From assembly GCF_000189395.1 (NCBI RefSeq), contig NZ_AEPB01000052.1, positions 1 through 40,669 of the forward strand: a stretch of 40,669 nucleotides of DNA, in the 5' to 3' direction. The notes under the pieces are model-generated. The model was not told where the DNA came from. It worked only from the letters and a program-made list of their open reading frames with translations, and made no database searches. Shown here one piece after another: positions 32,372 to 40,669 of this stretch. Within the stretch, counting starts at the first letter, position 1. The number at the start of each line of letters is the position of its first letter. The stretch comes from Planococcus donghaensis MPA1U2 (GTDB lineage Bacteria > Bacillota > Bacilli > Bacillales_A > Planococcaceae). Position numbers and translations under genes: made by a program.

Positions 32372-32812
32372 ATGAGAAATGAAAATGGAATTACATTAGT
32401 AGAACTTCTAGGTGTCTTAGTAATTACAAGTATCATTATGGTTGTTATAATGTCTGTTTTTTCAACGGGGGCGAATTCATCTGAACGCACTGCGAGTCGA
32501 CAGCAACTTCAGCAAGAATCTAATTTAATCGTTGAACAAATACGAGCGAGTTATTTGAAGAACGAAAAGGATAGTGCGGTTGAACAAAAATTCAAAGTTA
32601 GAATTGATGGAAGTAAGTTGTTGATTTCGAAAATTGATGGTTCTAATGAAAATATTATTTCGACAGGTTATCAATATAGTATGGGGACAGGGGCGGGACC
32701 AGGACCCGTAGTTGTCGTTTTCGATAGAACTAAAGTTTCGCCATTTTATTTGAAAACTTGCTCAAACAATCAATGTTTTGAAGTGCAAACTTCGTTTAGT
32801 AAATTGAAATAG
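32372..32812 (+). CDS. Type IV prepilin-like protein 2
   Basis: A 146-residue pseudopilin starting directly after the stop of the previous gene, so likely translationally coupled. It has a very short leader (MRNENG), cleavage before Ile, Glu at +5 (ITLVE), and helix LLGVLVITSIIMVVIMSVF. The C-terminal region contains a C-x4-C pair (KTCSNNQCFEV) that could form a disulfide outside the membrane. No pilin subtype is clear; a minor-pilin role is inferred from gene order. Confidence 0.83.
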   Translation: MRNENGITLVELLGVLVITSIIMVVIMSVFSTGANSSERTASRQQLQQESNLIVEQIRASYLKNEKDSAVEQKFKVRIDGSKLLISKIDGSNENIISTGYQYSMGTGAGPGPVVVVFDRTKVSPFYLKTCSNNQCFEVQTSFSKLK

Positions 32813-32824
32813 GAGGTGGGTTAA

Positions 32825-33781
32825 TTGAAACCAATTCGAAATGAGAAAGGTTATGCTTTACTATTTGTTATGCTTCTCGTTGTTCTTTTTACAATTATGG
32901 GGATGGGCTTATTTACCATGAATATGAATGCAGCAAAACAATTTAGTATGAAAGAAAAACAAGTTGGCGCAAGACACCAAGCAGAAATGGGTGTTTTGCA
33001 TTATAAAGCAGAACTTGCAGAAATAATAAGGTTGAATCCTCGAAAAGTAAACCTTTCATGCGCGGATTTAACAAAAGCAGTATCTGGGACATCAGATGAT
33101 GGCAAGTCTGGTTATGTAGTAAATACAGCGAATGTGCAATGTAGTTTAACAAATGGAGATTTTTCGATTTCTGTACTGAGTAAAGGGACTTATTTGGATC
33201 GAGAAGATAAAATCAGAGCTAAACTATATGTGAAGAACATGCGAGGAAGCACATTAGATCCCGGAGAGATACCAGAGCCAAATGATTATAATGATACCCT
33301 AAAAGTAGTGAATGATAATAATTATATTTTTGAAAATGGAACTTATACACAGACTGCTCAAAGTTTACAGATGAAAAAAAATGTAACAAATAAAGAGGGT
33401 AATGGGAATAGGATTATTATTGAGAGAAACTTCTATATAAATGGAGATATGGATTTTACAAATCATGCATGCTTAGTAGTACGAGGAGATTTAGTTGTTA
33501 AAGGAGATATTAAATCTATTAATAAAATATATACTTTTGTGTATGGGGATGTATATTATAAAAGTATCTCTGCAACTTCTAGCAATAACGTGTTTTTTGT
33601 TTCAGGAAATGAATATGTAAATGGAGTGAAAATGAACACTAAAAAGTTCAGTTCTGTTCCATCGGGTAGTCAGTATTATGATAGTGGGAAAACGTGTATT
33701 TTATCTAGCTCTAACCCAGGTACATTCACGCCAATATGGGATTTTAATGGTGAAACAGAAGTAGATTATTTTGTAGACTGA
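32825..33781 (+). CDS. PilX-like minor pilin with repetitive beta-rich C-terminus
   Basis: A 318-residue protein with a TTG start behind GGAGGTGG. The N-terminus resembles PilX-type pseudopilins: leader MKPIRNEKG, then YALLFVMLLVVLFTIMGMGLF without Glu at +5. Residues about 185-270 show short alternating strands with repeated G-D-x turns (INGDMDF, VVRGDLVVKGDI, VYGDVYY) that look like a beta-helix or bactofilin-like stack. Four cysteines are spread through the soluble part. The DNA here is notably AT-rich (13 of 60 G+C in 33481-33540). It may be a large tip or adhesin-like minor pilin (inference). Confidence 0.78.
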   Translation: MKPIRNEKGYALLFVMLLVVLFTIMGMGLFTMNMNAAKQFSMKEKQVGARHQAEMGVLHYKAELAEIIRLNPRKVNLSCADLTKAVSGTSDDGKSGYVVNTANVQCSLTNGDFSISVLSKGTYLDREDKIRAKLYVKNMRGSTLDPGEIPEPNDYNDTLKVVNDNNYIFENGTYTQTAQSLQMKKNVTNKEGNGNRIIIERNFYINGDMDFTNHACLVVRGDLVVKGDIKSINKIYTFVYGDVYYKSISATSSNNVFFVSGNEYVNGVKMNTKKFSSVPSGSQYYDSGKTCILSSSNPGTFTPIWDFNGETEVDYFVD

Positions 33782-33808
33782 TAACTATTTCTGCGAGGGG
33801 TTATCAGT
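33777..33808 (+). repeat. Hairpin overlapping the stop of the last pilin gene
   Basis: ACTGATAAC (33777-33785) pairs perfectly with GTTATCAGT (33800-33808), with the stop codon inside the left arm. There is no T-run directly after, so terminator function is uncertain. Confidence 0.45.
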
Positions 33809-33833
33809 AGTAAGTTTATTTTATAGAAAACAG

Positions 33834-33913
33834 AAAAGCTCTCTTGCCTAAATCAAATACCAGCTCGTAATATTGTAGCCGGCTCATTTGATATAGTGTT
33901 CAAGAGAGCTTTT
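33834..33913. terminator. Long convergent terminator between pilin cluster and rnhC
   Basis: AAAAGCTCTCTTG (33834-33846) and CAAGAGAGCTTTT (33901-33913) form 13 perfect pairs, with runs suitable for ending transcription from both sides. The 54-base loop is itself structured: ATCAAAT (33852-33858) pairs with ATTTGAT further on. Confidence 0.75.
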
Positions 33914-33922
33914 TTGGACTTT

Positions 33923-34852
33923 TTACTTCCGACGCTTTCCAGCTAACGCAATCGCTTTTTTCGTATTCGCAAAATGAAATTTCGTTAATCCTTTCAAATA
34001 ATCTACTCCATGCTTTAATAAAATCTTCGCAGCGGCTTCATCTACAATTTTTCCCGCACCTTTTGGCAAAGTAACGCCAGCTTCTGTACTCATTCGGTCC
34101 ATTTCATCAAGAAACGCAACACGGGCAATGATCGATGCACAAGCAACAGATACATGAAGACCTTCTGCTTTTGTAGAGAATAAGACATTTTCCCGCACAA
34201 TTTCCGTTTCTTCTTTAATGTGCTTATAGTAAATCGAACGTTCAGCAAATTGATCGATCAAAATCGCATCTGGTTTCTCGGGTGCAATTTTAGCAAGTAC
34301 GTGCTTGAGTGCTTGGTTGTGAAGAAGTGCTTTAATCTTTCCTTGTGACCAGCCTTGTGCTTGAACTTTATTGTATTTGTCGTTTTTTAATGTAAGCACA
34401 CTATGAGCAAATGCTCTTTTTAAGTCTGGCGCAACTTTGCGCATCCAGTCATCCGTTAATTGTTTAGAATCTTTCACACCGAGTTCGTAAGCGAGTTCAA
34501 CTTTATCAGAAGGGACAAAGCAAGCTGCGACAGTGATGGGACCGAAAAAATCACCCGTACCGGTTTCGTCAGATCCGAGAACAGACTGTTTGGCAAAACC
34601 TTCAGGTAGTTTATCGCCTTTTGTGGAAACAATTTTGTCTGAAGCGGGGGCAGTTCCCCATTTTGCGGCTTCACGGTCTGCGCCGTTTCCTTGAAACATG
34701 ACTTTTCCAGATGTGTATACGGTCACCACAGTGTCTGGTAATTTTGCGCTGAATCGTGCATATGGATTTTTGGATGCTACTTTGTTTTTTTGGTAATGGT
34801 CAATCACTTGGAGAAGATGTTCCTCTGATAGTTTCAGAACTGTGTTAGACAT
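33923..34852 (-). CDS. rnhC: Ribonuclease HIII
   Basis: Cleaves RNA in RNA-DNA hybrids, including R-loops and primers. It is 309 residues. The N-terminal TBP-like substrate-binding domain (about 1-85) is followed by the catalytic domain: [13 protein letters not shown] with Asp95 and Glu96, DSKQL, Asp200 in LIDQFAE, and [11 protein letters not shown] with a final acidic residue near 249. The Asp-Glu pair is typical of RNase HIII as opposed to HII. It is divergent from zapA and convergent with the pilin cluster, and is the second minus-strand gene in the window. Confidence 0.95.
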   Translation of the reverse strand: MSNTVLKLSEEHLLQVIDHYQKNKVASKNPYARFSAKLPDTVVTVYTSGKVMFQGNGADREAAKWGTAPASDKIVSTKGDKLPEGFAKQSVLGSDETGTGDFFGPITVAACFVPSDKVELAYELGVKDSKQLTDDWMRKVAPDLKRAFAHSVLTLKNDKYNKVQAQGWSQGKIKALLHNQALKHVLAKIAPEKPDAILIDQFAERSIYYKHIKEETEIVRENVLFSTKAEGLHVSVACASIIARVAFLDEMDRMSTEAGVTLPKGAGKIVDEAAAKILLKHGVDYLKGLTKFHFANTKKAIALAGKRRK

Positions 34853-34873
34853 GGACGAGTCACCTTTCTTTGA

Positions 34874-34911
34874 TTCACAATCGGCTTGTGTTCATGGTAT
34901 GATGGATTATA
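34874..34911. promoter_or_regulatory. Back-to-back promoters of rnhC and zapA
   Basis: Plus strand: TTCACA (34874-34879), 18 bases, extended TGG-TATGAT (34898-34903). Minus strand: TATAAT at 34911-34906. The two -10 elements are only two bases apart, so the promoters could compete for polymerase. Confidence 0.5.
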
Positions 34912-34934
34912 GAATTCCAAAGGGGGATATTGCA

Positions 34935-35195
34935 TTGTCAGAGCAACATAAAATTCACACGGTCGTTGACATCTATGGCAACACCTATAAAATGGTTGGA
35001 ACCGAAACTTCTGGTCATATGCGTCTTGTAGCATCGATGGTGGATAGCAAAATGCGCGAGATTAATGCTTTGAATCCATCACTAGATCAAGCGAAGCTTG
35101 CTGTCTTGACGGCATCAAATGCGGTACATGACTATCTTAAACTGAAAGAGCAAGTAGAACAATTAGAAAATGAATTGAAAAAACTGAAAGGTTGA
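34935..35195 (+). CDS. zapA: Cell division protein ZapA
   Basis: Binds FtsZ and bundles protofilaments at the division ring. I choose the TTG at 34935, with AGGGGG (34920-34925) upstream, giving 86 residues, the normal ZapA size; the open frame from 34842 would add 31 residues overlapping the rnhC start. The N-terminal globular domain starts [17 protein letters not shown], with [20 protein letters not shown], and a C-terminal coiled coil ([18 protein letters not shown]) supports dimerisation. It is followed six bases later by cvpA. Confidence 0.9.
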   Translation: MSEQHKIHTVVDIYGNTYKMVGTETSGHMRLVASMVDSKMREINALNPSLDQAKLAVLTASNAVHDYLKLKEQVEQLENELKKLKG

Positions 35196-35200
35196 CGTGA

Positions 35201-35737
35201 ATGCTTAATATACTTTTACTCGTCTTACTGATCGGTGGCATCATCGTGGGCGCAAAAAGAGGTTTTGTTGTCCAGTTGATTCATATGGTTGGCTTTGTAA
35301 TTGCTTTAGTCGCGGCTTATAAATACTATAAACCTTTATCTGAATACTTTGTTCTATGGATTCCATATCCAGCTATCAATGAAAATTCCCAGTTTACGCT
35401 AGTAGTCGATCAATTGGACTTAGACCAAACATTTTATCAACTATTAGCATTCGCGGTTATTTTCTTTGTGGTTAAGTTTGCGTTGCAATTGCTTGCATCC
35501 ATGTTTGATTTTTTAAAGTATTTACCGGTACTTGGCTTTTTCAGCAAAATACTTGGTGCAGCATTAGGGTTTATCGAAGCATACATACTATTATTTATTT
35601 TTGTCTATGTATTTGCCTTGCTTCCAATAGATGCAGTGCAAAACCAGTTAGAGAATTCCGGAATTGCCCAAGCGATGCTTGAGCACACACCTTATTTCTC
35701 GGAGAAAGTAAAAGAATGGTGGTATATTTATATGTAG
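35201..35737 (+). CDS. cvpA: CvpA family membrane protein (YshB-like)
   Basis: A 178-residue membrane protein with four predicted helices (about 2-20, 25-43, 80-103, 118-145), named after a gene needed for colicin V production in E. coli. Its function in Bacilli is unclear. The N-terminal LLIGGIIVGAKRGFVVQLIHMVGFVIALVAA is the family hallmark. The gene sits between zapA and polX in the conserved Bacillus order. AAAGGTTGACGTG is a modest ribosome site. A small hairpin with a T-run (35740-35770) follows the stop. Confidence 0.88.
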   Translation: MLNILLLVLLIGGIIVGAKRGFVVQLIHMVGFVIALVAAYKYYKPLSEYFVLWIPYPAINENSQFTLVVDQLDLDQTFYQLLAFAVIFFVVKFALQLLASMFDFLKYLPVLGFFSKILGAALGFIEAYILLFIFVYVFALLPIDAVQNQLENSGIAQAMLEHTPYFSEKVKEWWYIYM

Positions 35738-35741
35738 TAGG

Positions 35742-35771
35742 AACTTCTCTCTTACGAGGGAAGTTTTTTTA
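35742..35771 (+). terminator. Weak terminator-like hairpin between cvpA and polX
   Basis: AACTTCTCTC and GAGGGAAGTT are nearly complementary and followed by TTTTT. The polX ribosome site begins only eight bases after the T-run. Confidence 0.6.
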
Positions 35772-35793
35772 ATCGAAACGGGGAGGGCTTTTG

Positions 35794-37503
35794 GTGAATA
35801 AGAAAATCATCATCAGAACACTTGAAAAAATTGCGTTATACATGGAACTTAAAGGGGAAAACCCGTTTAAAGTGTCGGCTTTTCGAAAAGCCGCGCAAGC
35901 GTTAGAGTTAGATCAGCGTAGCTTGGATGAAATTGAAGATGTGACAAAACTTAAAGGCATCGGCAAAGGAACAGGTGACGTGATTCTTGAACTCATCAAC
36001 GATAATAAATCCACGGTTCTAGAGGAGCTTCAAGAAGAAGTGCCAAAAGGGCTCGTTCCTATGATGAAGCTTCAAGGCTTAGGTGGTAAAAAAATTGCCA
36101 AATTATACAAAGAACTAGGCATCGGCTCAATGGAAGCGTTAAAAGCAGCTTGTTTAAATGAAGAAATTCAAAAGTTGCCAGGGTTCGGTCCGAAATCAGA
36201 AGAGAAAATTTTAAAAGAGCTAAATGAATTTGAAACAAAACCTGACCGTCAACCTATTTGGAAAACAGAAGAAACCGTGGCGTTTATCAAAGACGTCTTA
36301 ACTTCGATTGCAGAAGTCACGGAGTTTTCAGTTGCTGGCAGTTTCCGCCGGACAAAAGAAACAAGTAAAGATATCGACTTTATTATTGCAACGGCTGAAC
36401 CTGCAAAAGTTAAAGAACAATTGCTAGCAGCTTTGCCAATTCAAGAGACCATTGCGTCTGGAGACACAAAAGTGTCTGTCACTGTAGAAGTTTTAGAACC
36501 AATTGATGTCGATTTTCGATTGGTAGCACCAGAAGAATTTGTGACTGCCCTGCATCATTTTACCGGATCGAAAGATCATAATGTGAAGATGCGCCAATTG
36601 GCTAAATCGCAAAACAAAAAAATTAGTGAATACGGTGTCGAGCAAGAAGACGGCAGCATCCAAACGTTTTCAACTGAAACCGAATTTTTCGCTCATTTTG
36701 GTCTGCCTTTTATTCCGCCATCAGTTCGTGAAGATGGACGAGAACTCGACCGTTTAGAAGAACTACCTGAATTGGTGACGATTGAAGATATTGTAAGTGA
36801 TCTGCATATGCACACCACATGGTCAGACGGCGCTAATTCATTAACCGAAATGATTGATGCTTGTGTAGCGAAATCGTACCAATACATGGTCATTACCGAT
36901 CATTCACAATACTTGAAAGTGGCTAACGGGTTAACACCAGAACGATTAACTGACCAAAATGGCCAAATTCGTGAATTAAACAAGAAATACTCAGAAATTG
37001 AAGTGTTCTCGGGGACAGAAATGGATATTTTACCGGATGCAAGCTTAGATTTTGATGACGATATGCTTCAAAAATTGGACTTTGTCATTGCTAGTATTCA
37101 CTCGAGTTTCCAACAACCACAAGAGCAAATTATGGACCGCATTTTGACGGCGATGAAAAACCCAAATGTGCACATGATTGCGCATCCGACAGGGAGAATA
37201 GTAGGGCAGCGTGAGGGGTATAATCCAGACGTTGAACAGATTTTAGATTGGGCAAAAGAATACGGCAAAATTGTCGAATTAAATGCCAGCCCGTATCGCT
37301 TAGATTTGGCAGTTCCGTATTTAGTGATGGCGCAAGAAAAAGGCGTTCCCGTCGCTATTAATACAGATGCTCACGCAATTGAAGGATTAGAAGTGATGGA
37401 AACGGGTGTAAAGCATGCTCAAAAAGCATGGTTGAAAAAAGACACTGTAGTCAACACATGGTCACTGGAGAAATTCAAAGCATTTATCAATAAGTCGAAA
37501 TAA
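35794..37503 (+). CDS. polX: DNA polymerase X with PHP domain
   Basis: Family X repair polymerase fused to a PHP exonuclease/AP-endonuclease domain, acting in base excision repair. I choose the GTG at 35794 (GGGAGGG at 35780-35786), giving MNKKIIIRTLEKIALYMELKG, aligned with the Bacillus protein; the TTG just before is less likely. It is 569 residues. The N-terminal 8-kDa domain has helix-hairpin-helix repeats (LKGIGKGTGD, LQGLGGKKIAKLY, LPGFGPKSEEK), the nucleotidyl transfer site is AGSFRRTKETSKDIDF, and the PHP domain begins SDLHMHTTWSDGAN with HSSF, AHPTGR and NTDAH metal motifs. Confidence 0.96.
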   Translation: MNKKIIIRTLEKIALYMELKGENPFKVSAFRKAAQALELDQRSLDEIEDVTKLKGIGKGTGDVILELINDNKSTVLEELQEEVPKGLVPMMKLQGLGGKKIAKLYKELGIGSMEALKAACLNEEIQKLPGFGPKSEEKILKELNEFETKPDRQPIWKTEETVAFIKDVLTSIAEVTEFSVAGSFRRTKETSKDIDFIIATAEPAKVKEQLLAALPIQETIASGDTKVSVTVEVLEPIDVDFRLVAPEEFVTALHHFTGSKDHNVKMRQLAKSQNKKISEYGVEQEDGSIQTFSTETEFFAHFGLPFIPPSVREDGRELDRLEELPELVTIEDIVSDLHMHTTWSDGANSLTEMIDACVAKSYQYMVITDHSQYLKVANGLTPERLTDQNGQIRELNKKYSEIEVFSGTEMDILPDASLDFDDDMLQKLDFVIASIHSSFQQPQEQIMDRILTAMKNPNVHMIAHPTGRIVGQREGYNPDVEQILDWAKEYGKIVELNASPYRLDLAVPYLVMAQEKGVPVAINTDAHAIEGLEVMETGVKHAQKAWLKKDTVVNTWSLEKFKAFINKSK

Positions 37504-37559
37504 CAAATCAGTTACCCAAGATAAGATTTATCACATATTCAAAGTTAGGAGGTTCTTAA

Positions 37560-39920
37560 ATGATCGCAGAACGCGCATTAAGAACACTTGAGTTTTATAA
37601 AATCCGAGATGAAGTGGCTCGTTACTGTACTTCGTCACTCGGAAAAGCACACGTAGACAATTTACTACCGTCTACGGATATTAATGAAGTCAATCGACTG
37701 TTAGAGCAAATGGACGAAGGCGCACAAGTTTTGCGTGTAAAAAACAATGTCCCAATGGGTGGTATTTTTGATATTCGCCTTCAAGCGAGAAGAGCGCAAA
37801 TTGGGGGTAGCTTAAGCCCGATGGAATTAATGGAAGTTTCATCAACTGTTCGTGCAAGCCGTATTTTGCGTCAGTTTTTTGAAACCATTCAAGAAGAAGG
37901 CGTTGTACAAATCCCTCATTTTTTAGAGAAAAAAGAATCAATGCCAATTTTAACGGCACTTGAACACGCGATTAACGTATGCATCGATGACAATGGTGGT
38001 GTTTTAGACAGTGCCAGTACAGAGTTGCGTTCAATTCGCCAACAATTGCGAACGCAAGAAAGCCGTGTACGTGAACGTTTAGAAAGTTTAGTGCGTGGAA
38101 AAAATGCATCGAAAATGTTGTCGGATTCAATTGTAACCATACGGAATGATCGATTTGTAATTCCGGTCAAACAAGAATACCGTAGCCATTACGGAGGCAT
38201 TGTTCATGACCAATCTTCGTCTGGGCAAACTTTGTTTATCGAGCCCGACTCTGTCGTACAAGCTAATAACGAAGTCCGTCGTTTAAAAATGAAAGAAAAA
38301 GAAGAAATTGATCGTATTTTAATGATGCTGTCAGCACAAGTGCAAGAAGTTGCTCACGAGCTATTTGTACTAGTAGATGTTCTCGGAGAAATTGACTTGA
38401 TCTTGGCGAAAGCAAAATACGGGTCCGCGCATAAAGGCACAAAGCCTACAATGAATACTGAAGGCTATATAAACTTGAAAAAAGCACGTCATCCGATGAT
38501 TCCAAAAGAGGAAGTCGTACCAAACGATATTGAATTTGGTCGTGACATTACAGCGATTGTCATTACTGGACCAAACACAGGTGGTAAAACAGTTACGTTG
38601 AAAACAGTGGGACTTGCGACGTTAATGGCGCAATCTGGTTTACCAGTGCCGGCACTTGATGGTTCCGAACTTGCGGTATTCGATCAAATTTTTGCAGATA
38701 TTGGTGACGAACAGTCAATCGAGCAAAGTTTGAGTACATTCTCATCTCATATGGTCAATATTGTTGATATTTTAACGAAGTTTGATGAAAATTCACTAGT
38801 TATTTTTGATGAACTTGGAGCTGGTACAGACCCTCAAGAAGGAGCTGCACTCGCTATTTCGTTATTAGATGAAGTTCACGGCAGAGGAGCTCGTGTGATC
38901 GCGACAACGCATTATCCTGAACTAAAAGCATATGGGTTTAACCGTCCAGGGGTTGCGAACGCAAGTGTAGAATTTGACGTGGAAACATTAAGTCCGACTT
39001 ACCGCTTATTAATTGGTGTGCCAGGACGAAGCAATGCATTTGAGATTTCAAAACGACTAGGATTGCCAGAGCATATTATTAGCCATGCGAAAAGCTTTAC
39101 GGGAACCGATAGTAAAGCTGTCGATTCAATGATTGCATCTCTTGAGAAAAGTCGTCGTGAAGCAGAACAAGATGCAGAACGCACACAAGAAGTGTTGTCA
39201 GAGTCAGAGCAATTGAAAAAAGAGCTAGCTCAACAACTTGAAGAATATGAGCAGAAAAAAGAGCAACGAGAAGAAAAAGCAAAAGAAAAAGCGCGGAAAA
39301 TCGTGGACGAGGCTAGAGCGGAAGCAGAGTCCGTTATATCGGAACTGCGTAAAATGCAACTTAATCAAGGCTCATCAGTTAAAGAGCATGAACTGATCAA
39401 TGCGAAAAAACGACTAGATGAGGCGATGCCTGAAAATCGTATTTTGAAAAAAGCAGCCAAAGCTAATGAAGCAAAACCTTTACAACCTAATGATGAAGTC
39501 AAAGTTATTTCTTTTGGACAAAAAGGAACGTTAGTTGAAAAAGTATCTAAAAATGAGTGGATTGTTCAAATTGGTATATTGAAGATGAAATTACCTGAAT
39601 CTGATTTGTCTTTCACTAAACCTGAAAAACAAAAAGAAACGCGAACGATGGCAACCCTAAAAGACCGTGATAGCCATGTGAAAATGGAACTTGATTTGCG
39701 TGGGGAACGATACGAAGATGCATTGGCACGTGTTGAAAAATACTTAGACGATGCGTTATTATCAAATTACCATCAAGTATCGATTATTCACGGAAAAGGA
39801 ACAGGTGCCTTGCGTCAAGGTGTTCAGCAATATTTGAAAAAGCATCCACGCGTGAAGAGCTATCGTTTTGGTGAAGCAGGAGAAGGCGGCTCTGGTGTCA
39901 CTGTCGCTGAATTAAAGTAA
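37560..39920 (+). CDS. mutS2: Endonuclease MutS2
   Basis: MutS-related ATPase without the mismatch-recognition domain; limits recombination and also acts on collided ribosomes in Bacilli. It is 786 residues. Lever/clamp helices (about 1-310) precede the ATPase with Walker [10 protein letters not shown] (about 335), Walker [14 protein letters not shown] and [10 protein letters not shown] long charged coiled coil (520-640, [20 protein letters not shown]) then leads to a C-terminal Smr nuclease domain with [12 protein letters not shown] and [20 protein letters not shown] precedes the ATG. It lies 56 bases after polX, as in Bacillus. Confidence 0.97.
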   Translation: MIAERALRTLEFYKIRDEVARYCTSSLGKAHVDNLLPSTDINEVNRLLEQMDEGAQVLRVKNNVPMGGIFDIRLQARRAQIGGSLSPMELMEVSSTVRASRILRQFFETIQEEGVVQIPHFLEKKESMPILTALEHAINVCIDDNGGVLDSASTELRSIRQQLRTQESRVRERLESLVRGKNASKMLSDSIVTIRNDRFVIPVKQEYRSHYGGIVHDQSSSGQTLFIEPDSVVQANNEVRRLKMKEKEEIDRILMMLSAQVQEVAHELFVLVDVLGEIDLILAKAKYGSAHKGTKPTMNTEGYINLKKARHPMIPKEEVVPNDIEFGRDITAIVITGPNTGGKTVTLKTVGLATLMAQSGLPVPALDGSELAVFDQIFADIGDEQSIEQSLSTFSSHMVNIVDILTKFDENSLVIFDELGAGTDPQEGAALAISLLDEVHGRGARVIATTHYPELKAYGFNRPGVANASVEFDVETLSPTYRLLIGVPGRSNAFEISKRLGLPEHIISHAKSFTGTDSKAVDSMIASLEKSRREAEQDAERTQEVLSESEQLKKELAQQLEEYEQKKEQREEKAKEKARKIVDEARAEAESVISELRKMQLNQGSSVKEHELINAKKRLDEAMPENRILKKAAKANEAKPLQPNDEVKVISFGQKGTLVEKVSKNEWIVQIGILKMKLPESDLSFTKPEKQKETRTMATLKDRDSHVKMELDLRGERYEDALARVEKYLDDALLSNYHQVSIIHGKGTGALRQGVQQYLKKHPRVKSYRFGEAGEGGSGVTVAELK

Positions 39921-39943
39921 GTTTCCGAAGAGGAGCATAAGAA

Positions 39944-40357
39944 ATGACAGAAACAAGATTTTGGACACACCCTTTAGTCGAATCAGCTGGCTATTTCAGT
40001 GTCGTCGTATTGTGTTTAATCGTTGCCATGGTAATTTTTGAAATGGTCACAAAGTACAATAACTGGGAACAAATTAAAAAAGGGAACTTAGCAGTAGCAA
40101 TGGCGACCGGGGGGAAGATCTTTGGAGTAACCAATATTTTTCGTTTTTCAATTGAGCAGCATAACTCATTGTTTGAAATGGTCGCATGGGGAATATACGG
40201 TTTTACATTGTTGATTTTTGCTTATGTTTTGTTTGAATTTTTGACACCGAAATTTAAAGTAGATGACGAAATTGAACGAGATAATCGCTCAGTTGGATTT
40301 ATATCACTAACTATTTCTGTCGGATTGTCGTTTGTGATAGGCGCAAGTATTCAATAG
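39944..40357 (+). CDS. yshE: DUF350 family membrane protein (YshE-like)
   Basis: A 137-residue membrane protein of unknown function with four helices (about 17-38, 45-66, 80-103, 114-135). The segment TKYNNWEQIKKGNLAVAMATGGKIFGV is the DUF350 pattern: a conserved polar N-x-A-x-A within the second helix. GAGGAG (39929-39934) serves the ATG. It follows mutS2 directly, matching the Bacillus order. No enzymatic motif is present. A very short membrane peptide gene follows within 13 bases. Confidence 0.85.
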   Translation: MTETRFWTHPLVESAGYFSVVVLCLIVAMVIFEMVTKYNNWEQIKKGNLAVAMATGGKIFGVTNIFRFSIEQHNSLFEMVAWGIYGFTLLIFAYVLFEFLTPKFKVDDEIERDNRSVGFISLTISVGLSFVIGASIQ

Positions 40358-40369
40358 GAGTTGGACGTT

Positions 40370-40450
40370 GTGGAAAATCTCATTAAAATATTATTTGTTT
40401 TTTGTGCAATCTTTATGATTGTAGGAGTTATTTTTTTGTTTCTTTTATAA
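40370..40450 (+). CDS. Possible 26-residue membrane peptide
   Basis: GTG start with AGGAG (40356-40360) nine bases upstream. The 26 codons read MENLIKILFVFCAIFMIVGV then IFLFLL and TAA. Almost the whole peptide is one hydrophobic helix with a charged start. It would be cotranscribed with the DUF350 gene. There is no homology I can claim; the strong ribosome site and composition support it. Confidence 0.5.
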   Translation: MENLIKILFVFCAIFMIVGVIFLFLL

Positions 40451-40455
40451 GGATT

Positions 40456-40475
40456 AAAGCCAGCTTTTTAGTTGG
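40456..40475 (+). terminator. Weak hairpin after the DUF350 unit
   Basis: AGCCAGC pairs with GTTGGCT (one G-U) around a TTTTTA loop. No T-run follows, so termination is uncertain. Confidence 0.35.
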
Positions 40476-40511
40476 CTCAGCTTGTAGACAGAAGAATTAT
40501 TTTGTTAGTTA

Positions 40512-40542
40512 ACGAATGAATATTCATCTTATCCTATATACT
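40512..40542 (+). promoter_or_regulatory. FadR-like palindrome next to a -10 element
   Basis: ATGAATATTCAT (40516-40527) is a perfect 12-base palindrome. Over 18 bases the site matches the Bacillus FadR operator consensus, as I recall it, at 14 positions, including the whole core. TATACT (40537-40542) follows, with no clear -35. In Bacillus the next operon is lcfA-fadR-ysiB-etfBA, a FadR target. Confidence 0.5.
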
Positions 40543-40545
40543 GGA

Positions 40546-40669
40546 TCCTTCGCTCCATGCGGACGCTTTCCGCGGACGAAGTGCTGAGCCTCCTCGTCGC
40601 AAGCTCCTGCGGGGTCTCATCACTCCGTTTCTCCGCAGGAAAGTCAGTGACCGAAGGGACTTCGGGCAA
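40546..40669. repeat. Palindromic repeat family B (at right edge)
   Basis: Three nested arm pairs: CCTTCG (40547-40552)/CGAAGG (40652-40657), CTTTCC-GCGGA (40566-40576)/TCCGC-a-GGAAAG (40632-40642) and AGTG-TGAG (40580-40588)/CTCA-CACT (40616-40624). G+C is clearly higher than in the surroundings. I recall similar elements as abundant intergenic repeats in Planococcaceae and Bacillaceae; only one copy is in this window. It may continue past the edge. Confidence 0.7.

Noticed and set aside
1-40669. tRNA or rRNA genes
   Set aside because: No cloverleaf with a GTTCRA T-arm or CCA-type end, and no rRNA signature, was noticed on either strand by eye.

Overview
The window is a stretch of low-G+C Gram-positive chromosome. 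Gene order follows the Bacillus citZ-icd-mdh-phoPR ... polA-mutM-coaE-gapB-speD-nrdR-dnaB-dnaI-thrS-infC-rpmI-rplT-ysdA-ysdB-ysdC-ysgA-pheST-rnhC-zapA-cvpA-polX-mutS2-yshE backbone almost gene for gene. Protein sequences, the structured intergenic repeats and the insertion of an ATP-grasp ligase and hflKC between phoR and polA suggest a Planococcaceae member (Planococcus-like). That placement is inference from memory, not a search.

Left part (1-8718): the last codons of citZ, icd and mdh (TCA cycle), a small MaoC-like hotdog protein, the PhoP/PhoR two-component pair with an unusually short PhoR sensor loop, an ATP-grasp ligase that may build the peptidoglycan cross-bridge, and hflK-hflC behind a sigma-W-type promoter. 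Centre-left (8719-17653): DNA polymerase I, Fpg glycosylase and CoaE in one run. The gluconeogenic gapB follows with a CcpN-like operator, then speD behind a long folded leader, and nrdR-dnaB-dnaI for dNTP control and helicase loading.

Centre (17654-22293): thrS under a Thr (ACC) T-box, then infC-rpmI-rplT under an L20-type leader, with infC starting at AUU. Four full copies and one variant of a roughly 115-nt structured repeat lie here: one between the thrS T-box and its start codon, one inside the rpmI-rplT operon, and three in tandem after rplT. Paired positions change together between copies.

Centre-right (22294-31790): ysdB on the minus strand with a sigma-W promoter, a dimeric dUTPase, an M42 aminopeptidase, and an accessory pocket with a NERD-domain gene and an XRE regulator/membrane protein/transporter operon. 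The pocket holds three arrays of GCAAACAA motifs repeated at exactly 21 bp. After it come an SpoU methyltransferase and pheS-pheT under a Phe (UUC) T-box.

Right part (31791-40669): an AT-rich three-gene pseudopilin cluster without its assembly machinery, rnhC on the minus strand, zapA-cvpA-polX-mutS2, a DUF350 membrane protein and a 26-codon membrane peptide. The window ends with a FadR-like palindrome beside a promoter-like -10 and a second kind of palindromic repeat, where Bacillus would have lcfA.

The items most worth following up are the 21-bp phased arrays, the covarying structured repeat family, the speD leader RNA, the sigma-W-like promoter of hflKC and the orphan pseudopilin cluster.
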